Positions 19,305-29,790 of a stretch of 64,000 nt of DNA are shown piece after piece. Numbering within the stretch: the stretch's first letter is position 1; each line of letters starts with the position of its first letter. The translations under genes were made by a program, and so were the position numbers. Source of the DNA: Beijerinckiaceae bacterium RH AL1 (GTDB lineage Bacteria > Pseudomonadota > Alphaproteobacteria > Rhizobiales > Beijerinckiaceae). The notes under the pieces are model-generated. The model was given only the letters and a program-made list of their open reading frames with translations, was not told the origin of the DNA and searched no databases. The stretch lies in NCBI GenBank assembly GCA_901457705.2, contig LR590083.2, positions 4,030,597-4,094,596 of the forward strand, read 5' to 3'.

Positions 19305-20142
19305 GCTCCGGACTCAATCACAGCCAGTAGGCGACGAGCGTTGCGATGGCGACGGCTGAGAGGAAGTTCGCAGCGAGCTTATCGTAGCGAGTGGCGACGC
19401 GCCTGAAGTCCTTCAGCCTGCAGAAGGCGTTCTCGACGAGATGGCGCTCCTTGTAGCGCGTTCGGTCGTAGCGGATCGGCGTCGTTCGCGTTCGACGACC
19501 GGGGATGACCGGCACGGCTCCGGCGCCACGGATCGTGCGCCGCAGAGCGTCGGCGTCATAGCCTTTGTCGGCCAGGATGTGCCTTGCGCCGGCGGCGCGC
19601 TCGAGAAGCGCTGGAGCCGCACTCACGTCGGCGACGTTGCCCGGCGTGAGCGTGACGGCATAGGGGCGCCCGACGACGTCGGTGAGCGCGTGGATCTTGG
19701 TGGTCTGGCCGCCGCGCGAGGGGCCGATCGCCTGCGACCGCGCCCCCCTTTTCCACCGAAGGCGGCGCGCTGGGCTTTGATGTAAGTCGAGTCGATCGCC
19801 GTGCTTTTGGGGACCGCATCACAAGCCGCCAGCGCCTCGAGCAATCGTCCCAAAAGCGTCGCCGCGACCAACGATTGAAGCGATTGTAGACGGTGGTCGA
19901 CGGCCCGTACTCAGCCGGACAATCACACCAGCGGCAGCCCACCTTCAGGACGTGAACGATACCGGAGATGACCCTGCGATCGTCGACCCGCCGCGCGCCG
20001 GGTTGGTTCTTCGGCAGATGAGGCTCGATCGCCGCCCACTGCGTCTCGGACAACCAAAACAAAGCGCTCATGACACCTCCCGCCGATGGCGGTCTGAATC
20101 ACGATCCCCGCGTCAACTCAAGCGACTGATTGGGTTTGGAGC
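19305..20142 (-). mobile_element. IS5-family insertion sequence in vapC
   Basis: An 838-bp element. Terminal inverted repeats are GCTCCGGACTCAATCA at the left and GCTCCAAACCCAATCA (read inward) at the right, 13 of 16 identical. CTAG flanks both ends (19301-19304 and 20143-20146). Because the terminal base G and the target G cannot be told apart, the duplication may be TA with the element two bases longer. The transposase reads toward lower coordinates, the same direction as vapC. Confidence 0.9.
19318..20071 (-). CDS. IS5-family transposase, spread over three frames
   Basis: OrfA starts at ATG 20071 (MSALFWLSETQWAAIEPHLP) and reads to about FNRWSRRR. The next block, LLEALAACDAVPKSTAIDSTYI with the first catalytic D, is in the -1 frame from a TTTT run near 19852. 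A further -1 shift at the A4G6 run near 19750 gives IGPSRGGQTTKIHALTDVVG, then DKGYDADALR and ENAFCRLKDFRR with the second D and the E. One -1 slippage is normal for OrfA/OrfB of this group; the first shift is extra and probably inactivating. Confidence 0.8.
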
Positions 20143-20289
20143 CTAGGCGCTCGATGCCGAACCGAAGTTCAAGGATCGTGATCGACGTCGTCCACACCGA
20201 AAGGTCCGGCTGAAGGTTCATCCAAGCGACGACAGCCGAGTTTCGCGCGGGGTCCATCAGGGCGGAGATGACGTTGGTGTCGAGGACGA

Positions 20290-20541
20290 TCATTCCTCGA
20301 ACGGATTGCGCGGCTCGCTCCAATCGATGCGCTCGAGCTCGCCGGGCTCCAAGCCGATGCCGGCGAACCGTGCGGCGATGCGCGTGCCGAGACCGACGTC
20401 TGCCGGCCGACCTTCGTCCTTCAGCGCATCGCGCAGGATATCGCGCGCCTCGGCTTCCATGCTCTGGCCATGCCGCGCCGCGCGTGCCTGGAGACCCGTC
20501 TTGGTTTCCTGCCCGAGGCCTCTGACGAGTAGCTGTGCCAT
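20290..20541 (-). CDS. vapB: VapB/FitA-type antitoxin
   Basis: An 83-residue protein. MAQLLVRGLGQETKTGLQARAARHGQSMEAEARDILRDAL is the ribbon-helix-helix fold with the RAARHGxSMEAE signature of FitA-like antitoxins; the C-terminal tail (IDWSEPRNPFEE) would wrap the toxin. It overlaps vapC by 4 bases. It appears intact although its toxin is interrupted. Confidence 0.85.
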   Translation of the reverse strand: MAQLLVRGLGQETKTGLQARAARHGQSMEAEARDILRDALKDEGRPADVGLGTRIAARFAGIGLEPGELERIDWSEPRNPFEE

Positions 20542-20973
20542 GGCGATATCACGATAGCATGCCGGCGTGCGGTGCTCAACTTGCGAGTGTCCCGCCTCCG
20601 CTTCACCTCGCCGTCATCTTGTGCCATACGTCCGCGTGGCGCCTGCAAGCGCCGCGTTTCGCCGTGCGCGTTCAGCCACGGCACCTTGGGCATGATGCCC
20701 GCAACCTGCGCATTCCGCAGGGGCATACGCTGCCATGGCGAGATCGCCAGGCGCTGTCGGTACCAGTAGCCTCATGGTGAGGCGCCGCGCACGCGGCGTC
20801 TCGCGCCACGAGGCGGTCCCGGGATCGAGCCTCCTGGAGCCCTCCTTCGAGACGCGCCCCCGCGGCGCTCCCCAGGACGAGGCTTCGAGAGGCGGACTCT
20901 CCACCCGGCAGCCCCTCGCAATCTTGTTGTGGCGACCCGCCCCTTCGGCGTGCCGACACACGAAAGACCACGC
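20542..20973. other. Intergenic region before pnp with degenerate repeat
   Basis: 432 bp without a convincing gene. From about 20770 it holds a diverged piece of the CTCATGGTGAGG hairpin family (CCTCATGGTGAGGCGCCGC, then GCGTCTCGCGCCACGAGG), and a GAGACGCG..CGAGGCTTCGAGA stretch that pairs in part. The rpsO gene that usually precedes pnp is not here. The pnp promoter must lie in this region but I cannot point to it. Confidence 0.6.
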
Positions 20974-23124
<2,151 letters not shown>

Positions 23125-23158
23125 GCGCCAGCCAGCTGTCTTGAAAGAAGGGCTTCGA

Positions 23159-23183
23159 GGGGCGGCACCAGCCGCCCCTTTTT
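23159..23183 (+). terminator. Intrinsic terminator of pnp
   Basis: GGGGCGGC and GCCGCCCC form an 8-bp perfect stem with loop ACCA, followed by TTTTT. It lies 35 bp after the pnp stop. Confidence 0.92.
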
Positions 23184-23285
23184 CGTTTGAGGCAACACTG
23201 CTCAAACACCCATCCCCTCATGGTGAGGAGCGCCGCAGGCGCGTCTCGAACCACGAGGGCTCAATAAAGCGCTTGCGATCCGAAC

Positions 23286-23658
23286 CCTGTCTCTTTGTTC
23301 GGCCGCAAACGACCGTCTCTCCGTCCCGACCTGAGGCCTACGGGACGGCGCGCGCAGCCGCGGTCAAGGATGGCCGCCGACGGGTCTTGCCGCTGCGGCG
23401 ATCGCGAGGGCCATCCTTGAGGGCGGCGAGCACGCCGTCACGCTCGCGGCCGGGTCGGGGCGTCTTGCCGGGGCTGCAGCGGCCCCGGCCAACCACCAGC
23501 GTCGCAGCGTGCTCGCGGCCGTCGAGGCCGCTTCGCGCCGCCTGCGGCGGTGGGCTCTGTCGTTGGTCTGGGCCAGCCCCGACAGCCGCTGTGCGCGATG
23601 CTCTGGCGTCGGCAGGCCGGGACGGAGAAACGGCGCTTCAGCCGAACAAAGAAACAGG
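23286..23658. repeat. Nested inverted-repeat element, 373 bp
   Basis: The outer arms are 23286-23333 (CCTGTCTCTTTGTTCGG ... CTCCGTCCCGACCTG) and 23613-23658, which read in reverse gives CCTGTTTCTTTGTTCGG ... CTCCGTCCCGGCCTG. Inside, TCAAGGATGGCC (23364) and GGCCATCCTTGA (23409) are perfect 12-bp arms 33 bp apart, and GCCGGGG..CCCCGGC near 23470 forms another hairpin. No reading frame in it looks like a protein. It is preceded at 23214-23262 by one arm of the CTCATGGTGAGG family. Confidence 0.75.
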
Positions 23659-23666
23659 CGCAGTAT

Positions 23667-24051
23667 CCCCTCATGGTGAGGAGCGCCTTCAGGCGCGTCT
23701 CGAACCATGGGGGCTCGAGGAGGCAACGATGTGGGACCGCCTCGTGGTTCGAGACGGTCCTTCGGACCTCCTCACCATGAGGCTACTGGGGGCGCCTCGT
23801 TCTTCCCTGGCTCTGCTGTCGGGCCCGCACCCAACCCCCTCATGGTGAGGAGCGCCTTCAGGCGCGTCTCGAACCAGGAGGGCTCCAGGAGGCGACATGA
23901 TCGGGACCGCCTCGTGGTTCGAGACGGTCCTTCGGACCTCCTCACCATGAGGCTACTGGGGGTGGCTCGGACTTCCCCATCTCCGCTTTCGGGCCCACAC
24001 TCACCCCCTCATGGTGAGGAGCGCCGCAGGCGCGTCTCGAACCAGGAGGGT
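23667..24051. repeat. Tandem array of a 169-bp hairpin unit (CTCATGGTGAGG family)
   Basis: TCATGGTGAG recurs at 23671, 23840 and 24009, exactly 169 bp apart. Each full unit has a left arm (CCCCTCATGGTGAGGAGCGC ... GGCGCGTCTCGAACCA), a 25-bp centre, an inverted right arm (CGTGGTTCGAGACGGTCC ... GACCTCCTCACCATGAGG) and a linker with GGGCCC. Two units are complete; the third has only its left arm and ends near the bacteriophytochrome gene. No coding capacity. Confidence 0.85.
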
Positions 24052-24108
24052 TCTTGAAGGCGACGATGTGGGACACGCGCCCCACGGCCGCCACCGCACT
24101 GCGCGACG

Positions 24109-26265
24109 CTAGTCCCCACCCGCATGCCACAGCAGCTGCTCCAGCAGCTCCGACGCCCGCGCCACGGAGGCGCGCACCGCGTCGAGCTGGCGCGGCATGG
24201 CGTCGGCGTCGTCGCCGTAGGTGATCTCGAGACCGGCGAGCTGGGCGTTCTCGATGATCGTCGCCAGCACCTCGCGGTAGTCGCGCTCGCCGGCGGCGTC
24301 GAGGCGGCCGGCGCTGGCGAGGCGGCGGTCGAGCATGCCGTCGTGGAAGTGCCGGCGCGCCGCCTCGGCCGCGCGGCGGTCGGCGGCGTCGTCGAAGGAG
24401 AGGATGTAGCCGAGCTTGCGGTCGGCCGAGGCATAGACCGGCTCGGCGCGCAGCGTCAGCGGACGTGGCTGGCCCCGGGCGCTCTCGAGGCTCGCCTCGC
24501 CGCGCCAGGGCCGGTCGTCGGCGATGAGCTCGTCGAGGCGGCGCCCCAGGGTCAGGGGCTCGGTGAAGAGCGCCGGCAGGTCCTCGATCAGCCGCAGCGC
24601 GGGGTGGCCGGGGTCGAGCAGCGCCTCGAAGGCCGCGTTGACGATGAGCAGCCGCCCGGTCGGCCCGGCGACGATCATCGGCTGGCTCGCGCCGCGCACC
24701 TGCCGCGACAGCGTGTCGAGCTGGTCCTGCGCGATCAGCATGCGCACCGAGCGGAACTGCAGCACCATGTCGGCCACCGTGCCGCTGATGAGCCGCGCGA
24801 TCTGCAGGTCGCCCTTGCCCCAGGGGTCGGACGTGCCCTCGACGCGCTCGTGCCATTGCGCGAACGAGAGGCGCGGCGAGAGCTGGCGCGGGTCGGCGCC
24901 GACGATCACGGGCTTGTTCGGGTCGCCGCCCCACACGACGGTGCGCACGCGCTCGGGTCGGAACCACAGCAGGTACTCGCCCGGCGTCGCCGAGATCGGC
25001 GTCGCCACGAGGCCGGTCGCGACGTCGGCGAGCGGGGCGAAGGCCGGCATCTCGCGCCCCAGCGTCGTCGTGGCGTAGAGCGGCTCGCGGGCCCGCTCGT
25101 CGAGCCAGGTCGCGATGTCGCGGATGCGCGCCGTCGCCGGCACCTCGCCCGCCGTCATCACCTGGCCCTCGTAGACGAGCGCGGCGCCGGTCGCGCCGAC
25201 CGACTGCAGCAGCGTCGCCGAGCCGTCGAACAGCGCCGCGCGCCAGTCGCCGTCGCGGCCGATCGCCTCGACCATGCGCTGCTCGAGCCGGCGCACCACC
25301 AGCTCCGACTGGGTCTGCACGAAGCTCTCGAGCGCCGAGATGCGCGTCGCCACCATCTCGGCGATCAGCTCGCCCATGGCGCGGAGCTGGAAGGGCACGA
25401 TGCGCGGCGCATAATGGTGGCAGGCCACGAGCCCCCACAGCTCGCCGCCGACGACGAGCGACAGCACGAGCGTCGCCCGCACGCCCATGTTCTTCAGGTA
25501 CTGCAGGTGGACCGGCGACATCGAGCGCAGCGCGCAGAGCGACATGTCGAGCTCGCGCCCGTGCTCGGGCGAGAAGCGCGGCAGGATCGGCACCGGCTCG
25601 TACTCGACGTCGGCGAGCAGCCGCACCCGCGTCTCGAGGTAGAGCCGGCGGGCGATCTGCGGGATGTCGGAGGCGGGATAGCGGTTGCCGAGGAAGGCCT
25701 CGCGCTCCGGCTCGCGGCGCTCGGAGAAGACCTCGCCGTGGCCGAGCTCGTCGAAGCGGTAGACCATGACGCGGTCGTAGCCGGTCAGCTCCTTGAACAG
25801 CGAGGCGGTGATGTCGCAGAGCGCCCGCAGCGAGGCCGCGCCGAGCACGCGCTGCGCGGCATCGTCGATGTCGGGGCGCACCGCGACGGGCGCATCGGCA
25901 TATTCGAGCTCGACCACGACGCCGCCGTCGGCGGGGCGGTGCACCAGCGCGTCGACGTCGCGCGCCGGCTCGCCGAGGCGGGCGCGGATCGCGATGGGGC
26001 GGCGGTGCAGCGGCGCGTCGAGCTGCGCAGCGACGCGCGCCGCCAGCGTCCCAGGCAGCGAGGCGAGGCGGCGGCCGACGAGCGGCGCCTCGCCGAGCCC
26101 GAGGAAGGCGCCGGCGTTCGCCGAGCACTGCAGGACGATCTCGGCCGCATCGTCGAGCACCAGGAGCGCCCCGTGCGGCTGGATCGAGCCCGCCAGATGG
26201 ATCTGCTCGCGCTCGCAGTTCGAGAGGTCGGCTTCGCCGAAGGCGGGTGCGGAGGTTTTCGTCAC
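24109..26265 (-). CDS. Bacteriophytochrome without a histidine kinase (BphP1-like)
   Basis: A 718-residue red/far-red photoreceptor. C17 (DLSNCE) in the N-terminal PAS region is the biliverdin-attachment cysteine. The GAF domain has PASDIP (197-202), H253 (SPVHLQYLKNMGV) and H283 (ACHHYAP); the PHY domain has the tongue motif PRLSF (464-468). A PAS domain (about 522-630) and a helical tail of about 88 residues follow. No HisKA or HATPase domain exists, so output is probably by protein contact, as in BphP1 proteins with a helical output segment. The start is GTG 26265. No haem-oxygenase gene is nearby. Confidence 0.92.
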   Translation of the reverse strand: MTKTSAPAFGEADLSNCEREQIHLAGSIQPHGALLVLDDAAEIVLQCSANAGAFLGLGEAPLVGRRLASLPGTLAARVAAQLDAPLHRRPIAIRARLGEPARDVDALVHRPADGGVVVELEYADAPVAVRPDIDDAAQRVLGAASLRALCDITASLFKELTGYDRVMVYRFDELGHGEVFSERREPEREAFLGNRYPASDIPQIARRLYLETRVRLLADVEYEPVPILPRFSPEHGRELDMSLCALRSMSPVHLQYLKNMGVRATLVLSLVVGGELWGLVACHHYAPRIVPFQLRAMGELIAEMVATRISALESFVQTQSELVVRRLEQRMVEAIGRDGDWRAALFDGSATLLQSVGATGAALVYEGQVMTAGEVPATARIRDIATWLDERAREPLYATTTLGREMPAFAPLADVATGLVATPISATPGEYLLWFRPERVRTVVWGGDPNKPVIVGADPRQLSPRLSFAQWHERVEGTSDPWGKGDLQIARLISGTVADMVLQFRSVRMLIAQDQLDTLSRQVRGASQPMIVAGPTGRLLIVNAAFEALLDPGHPALRLIEDLPALFTEPLTLGRRLDELIADDRPWRGEASLESARGQPRPLTLRAEPVYASADRKLGYILSFDDAADRRAAEAARRHFHDGMLDRRLASAGRLDAAGERDYREVLATIIENAQLAGLEITYGDDADAMPRQLDAVRASVARASELLEQLLWHAGGD

Positions 26266-26442
26266 CGGCTCATATCCATGCGCCGCCTTGTAGCAAGCCG
26301 CGCGGCACGACGCACGTGCCAGGTCGCCGCGAATTGAGGCGAAGGTTTGGACAGCTTCGAAAGGACGTCTTGACCGCGGAAAAGCCTTGTCTTTCTGTGC
26401 GCCGCGCGCCGGGAGGGGCGCTATCGGTTGGGGAGGCGACGC

Positions 26443-26850
26443 ATGAAGGGTTTGGCAACGGCGGTCATCGCGGCGGGTCTGGCTCTCGCCTGGGGCGGCG
26501 CGGCCGACGCGCAGGACGCGGCGAAGGGCGAGACGACCTTCAAGCAGTGCGGCGCCTGCCATGCCCTCGACCACGCAGTGGTCGGGCCGCCGCTCGGCGG
26601 CGTCGTCGGGCGCAAGGCGGGCTCGGTCGCCGGCTACAACTATTCGCCCTTGATGAAGGCGGCGGGCGATGCCGGCCTCGTCTGGACCGACGCGGCGGTC
26701 GTCGACTACCTCAAGAACCCGACCGAGTACCTGCGGACCTACCTCAAGGGCAAAGGCAAGGACGCCACCGGCTCGAGCATGATGTACTACATGCTGGCCG
26801 ACGAGACGCAGCGCAAGAACGTCGCCGCCTACCTCGCGCAGCAGAAGTAG
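26443..26850 (+). CDS. Class I cytochrome c, periplasmic
   Basis: A 135-residue protein with a cleavable signal peptide (about 1-23, ending ADA). The haem-binding motif is CGACH (36-40), VVGPPLGGVVGRKAG follows as in mitochondrial-type cytochromes, and the distal methionine is in GSSMMYYM (113-117). It is a soluble electron carrier whose maturation needs the Ccm system. ATG 26443 has GGGAGG six bases upstream. It diverges from the bacteriophytochrome gene across a 177-bp gap. Confidence 0.92.
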   Translation: MKGLATAVIAAGLALAWGGAADAQDAAKGETTFKQCGACHALDHAVVGPPLGGVVGRKAGSVAGYNYSPLMKAAGDAGLVWTDAAVVDYLKNPTEYLRTYLKGKGKDATGSSMMYYMLADETQRKNVAAYLAQQK

Positions 26851-26892
26851 CGCCGTAGGCGGAGCCCGCGCGATCCGCTAAGGTTGGGAGCC

Positions 26893-27243
26893 ATGGCGTC
26901 ACGATCGACCTTGCTGCTCCTCGCCGCGCTCGTTGGCGCGGCCTTCCCCGTCGCGGCGCGAGCCGCGACGATCGCGCCGCCGATGCTCGACATCCCGCGC
27001 GGCTGCAACGCCCTCGCGCACAAGAACATGCGGCTGATGAGCGAATGCATCGTCGCCGAGTCCGAGGCACGCGCCGACCTGCTGCAGCACTGGCAGAAGC
27101 TGCCCGATGCCAGCGTCGAGCGCTGCCTGAAGCTCAACGCCAAGGACGCCAAGGCGAAGAAGCAGCCCTATGTCGCGATGGAGAACTGCCTGGCGCCGGA
27201 CCTGTCGGCTGCCGCTGCAGCCCCGCAGCCCGAGCGCAAGTGA
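26893..27243 (+). CDS. Small secreted protein with four cysteines
   Basis: A 116-residue protein of unknown function. A signal peptide covers about 1-27 (LLLLAALVGAAFPVAARA). The mature part has cysteines at 38, 52, 78 and 99, enough for two disulfides, and a proline/alanine-rich end. GGGAG lies before ATG 26893. It follows the cytochrome c gene by 42 bp in the same direction, so it may be co-transcribed. I do not recognise a family. Confidence 0.65.
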   Translation: MASRSTLLLLAALVGAAFPVAARAATIAPPMLDIPRGCNALAHKNMRLMSECIVAESEARADLLQHWQKLPDASVERCLKLNAKDAKAKKQPYVAMENCLAPDLSAAAAAPQPERK

Positions 27244-27370
27244 GCGGCGCGGCTCGCCTGTCGCAGATCGGCATCGCGTACAAAGCAACTGCCGGAATGC
27301 TTAACCGCGCGTAAAGGGTCTCGCTTCTATTGTCTTGCGACCGGGCAAGACGGCAGCGGCGGAGACGACC

Positions 27371-27520
27371 ATGAGCCTCTACTCGTTCGCCGAGGCGAAC
27401 CTCACCACAGCGGCCGACCGCAGGCGCCGCCCCTTCGTCGACAAGGGCCAGATCACCCGCACGCTGGTGCTGTGCACGATCCTCCTCGTCGCCCTGATCG
27501 CCCGCCTGCATCACGGCTGA
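27371..27520 (+). CDS. Small single-span membrane protein
   Basis: A 49-residue protein starting MSLYSFAEANL, with a basic stretch RRRRPFVDKGQITR and one hydrophobic segment TLVLCTILLVALIARL (about 31-46). ATG 27371 has GGAGAC eight bases upstream. Nothing else is recognisable. It lies just upstream of the hybrid histidine kinase gene. Confidence 0.5.
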   Translation: MSLYSFAEANLTTAADRRRRPFVDKGQITRTLVLCTILLVALIARLHHG

Positions 27521-27572
27521 GGCCGCCGTCTCCGCTTGAAGCGTAGCCGCACGATGGCTAACACTCTCAGGC

Positions 27573-29762
27573 GTGAGCGACGCCGCCAACGACTCCTCCT
27601 CGGCACGTAACTTCTGGCAGGCGACCGCCCGCGTCGAGGCGTTGCCGCCGCTCGGCGACGCGCCGCTCTCCGACGATTTCCGGCTGCTCGCCGACAACCT
27701 CCCGACCTGCTGCTGGCTCGCTCGGCCGGACGGCTACATCGTCTGGTACAACAGGCGCTGGCACGAGTACTGCGGCACCACGCCCGAGGAGATGGAGGGC
27801 TGGGGCTGGCAGCGCGTGCACGATCCCAACCATCTGCCGCGCGTGCTGGCGAGCTGGCGCGGCTCGATCGCCAGCGGCGAGCCGTTCGAGATGGTGTTCC
27901 CGCTGCGCGGGGCCGACGGCATCTTCCGGCCGTTCCTCACCCGCATCGTGCCGCTGCGCGACAGCGAGGGCGCGATCGTCCGCTGGCTCGGCGCCAACAC
28001 CGAGATCGACGCCCAGGTCCGCGCCGAGACGGCGCTGCGCGACGCCAAGGCCGAGCGCGACTTCATCATCGCGCTCTCCACCAAGCAGCGCGCCCTCACC
28101 GACCCCGACAGCATCATGCGGCTCTCGGCCGAGCGGCTCGCCGCGCGTCTCGGCGCCAACCGCGCCGGCTTCTACCGCATCGCCCACAACCGCATCCGCT
28201 ACCTCGAGGGCTGGACCGACTGGAGCCTGCCGCCGCTCACCGGCGAGCGCGAGATGCGCGCCTACGGCTGGAGCGTCGAGCAGTACCTGCGCGAGGGCGA
28301 GACGCTGGTGATCCGCGACAGCCTCGCCGAGGATGCCGGCGACTGGGGGATCGTCGCCAAGGCGGGCGTCGGCGCCGCGATCAGCGTCGCGCTGGCGCAG
28401 GAGGGGGCGCAGCCCGCCGGTCTCTACGTCAACTGCCGCGCGCCGCGCGACTGGACCGCCGACGAGATCTCGCTCGTGCAGGAGGTCGCCGAGCTGACCT
28501 GGCTCGCCGTCGAGCGCGCCGAGGCGACGCGCATGCTCGAGCTGCGGGTCGCGAGCCAGGGCGAGCAGCTCGCCGAGGCGACGGTCGCCGCGCAGGCCGC
28601 CGAGACCAAGGTGCGCCAGCTGCAGAAGATGGAGGCCGTCGGCCAGCTCACCGGCGGCATCGCGCACGACTTCAACAACATGCTCGCCGTCGTCATCGGC
28701 GCGCTCAACTTGATGCAGCGCCGGGTCGCGCGCGGCAGCATGGACGTCGGCAAGTACCTCGAGGCGGCGATGGACGGCGCCAACCGCGCCGCCGCGCTGA
28801 CGCAGCGCCTGCTCGCCTTCTCGCGCCAGCAGCCGCTGGCACCCGAGGCGATCGACGCCAACAAGATGATGGCGAGCCTCAACGAGCTGCTCGTCCGCAC
28901 GCTCGGCGAGAACGTGCATCTCGAGATGGTGCTCGGCGCCGGCCTGTGGAAATGCCACGCCGACGTCAACGGGCTCGAGAACGTCGTCATCAACCTCGCC
29001 GTCAACGCCCGCGACGCGATGCCCGACGGCGGCTGGCTGACGATCGAGACCACCAACGCGCATATCGACGACGCCTACGCGCGCGAGGCCGAGATCGTCA
29101 CCGGCCAATACGTGATGCTCGCGGTGACCGACACCGGCATCGGCATGACGCCGGACGTGCTCGCGCGCGCCTTCGAGCCGTTCTTCACGACGAAGGGCGT
29201 CGGTCGCGGCACCGGGCTCGGGCTCTCGCAGGTGTTCGGCTTCGTGCGCCAGTCGGGCGGCCATATCCGCATCTATTCCGAGGTCGGCCACGGCACGACG
29301 CTGAAGATCTACCTGCCGCGCGACTTCGGCGAAGGCACCGCCGCCGCCAAGCGCAAGATCGCCGGCGTCACCGGCGCGCTGCCCGGCGGCCGCAGCGAGG
29401 AGATCGTGCTCGTCGTCGAGGACGAGGCGCGCGTGCGCTCGCTGTCGACGGAGGCGCTGCGCGATCTCGGCTACACCGTGCTGCATGCCGCCGACGGCGC
29501 CGCGGCGATGCAGATCTTCGAGAGCGGTCAGCACGTCACGCTGCTCTTCACCGACATCGTGATGCCCGACATGACCGGCCGCCAGCTCGCCGACCGCGCG
29601 AAGGCGATGCTGCCCGACCTGAAGGTGATCTACACCACCGGCTACACGCGCAACGCCGTCGTGCACAACGGCACGCTCGATCCCGGCGTGCACTTCCTGC
29701 CGAAGCCGTTCGGCATCGACCAGCTCGGGCTGATCGTGCGCCAGGTGCTGGACGAGGAATGA
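27573..29762 (+). CDS. PAS-GAF hybrid histidine kinase with receiver domain
   Basis: A 729-residue, probably soluble signalling protein. A PAS domain spans about 35-150 ([16 protein letters not shown]), then a GAF domain (about 165-315). The phosphoacceptor is H365 in [11 protein letters not shown], the HWE/NtrB-like DHp style. [16 protein letters not shown] and GRGTGLGLS form the ATP site. A receiver domain occupies about 610-725 with D661 (TDIVMPD) and K in LPKPF. Start GTG 27573. The organisation resembles light- or stress-sensing hybrid kinases; input and target are unknown. Confidence 0.88.
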   Translation: MSDAANDSSSARNFWQATARVEALPPLGDAPLSDDFRLLADNLPTCCWLARPDGYIVWYNRRWHEYCGTTPEEMEGWGWQRVHDPNHLPRVLASWRGSIASGEPFEMVFPLRGADGIFRPFLTRIVPLRDSEGAIVRWLGANTEIDAQVRAETALRDAKAERDFIIALSTKQRALTDPDSIMRLSAERLAARLGANRAGFYRIAHNRIRYLEGWTDWSLPPLTGEREMRAYGWSVEQYLREGETLVIRDSLAEDAGDWGIVAKAGVGAAISVALAQEGAQPAGLYVNCRAPRDWTADEISLVQEVAELTWLAVERAEATRMLELRVASQGEQLAEATVAAQAAETKVRQLQKMEAVGQLTGGIAHDFNNMLAVVIGALNLMQRRVARGSMDVGKYLEAAMDGANRAAALTQRLLAFSRQQPLAPEAIDANKMMASLNELLVRTLGENVHLEMVLGAGLWKCHADVNGLENVVINLAVNARDAMPDGGWLTIETTNAHIDDAYAREAEIVTGQYVMLAVTDTGIGMTPDVLARAFEPFFTTKGVGRGTGLGLSQVFGFVRQSGGHIRIYSEVGHGTTLKIYLPRDFGEGTAAAKRKIAGVTGALPGGRSEEIVLVVEDEARVRSLSTEALRDLGYTVLHAADGAAAMQIFESGQHVTLLFTDIVMPDMTGRQLADRAKAMLPDLKVIYTTGYTRNAVVHNGTLDPGVHFLPKPFGIDQLGLIVRQVLDEE

Positions 29763-29790
29763 GGGCCGCCGCGCTCGCGAGCGACCCGGC

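Larger units (their letters stand above)
19032..20293 (-). pseudogene. vapC: vapC PIN-domain toxin gene, split by an IS element
   Basis: The gene starts at ATG 20293, overlapping the vapB stop in ATGA, and reads MIVLDTNVISALMD (PIN aspartate D5) to LELRFGIERL. The rest lies beyond the IS: AGRRKNIL to GRPTDANDAMIAGI, LATRNVRHF and VDPWAA, stop at 19032. Removing the IS and one copy of the duplicated target joins the halves in frame as FGIERLAAGRRKNIL, giving a complete VapC with its acidic active-site residues. The ribonuclease toxin is therefore disrupted in this strain, while its antitoxin is intact. Confidence 0.92.

Noticed and set aside
23671-24051. Regular 169-bp spacing considered as a CRISPR array
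   Set aside because: Units contain internal inverted arms of about 50 bp and linkers similar to each other; there are no short identical repeats with unique 30-40 bp spacers and no cas genes.
24524-25078. Plus-strand frames over the bacteriophytochrome gene
   Set aside because: Ser/Arg-rich shadows; every phytochrome motif is on the minus strand.
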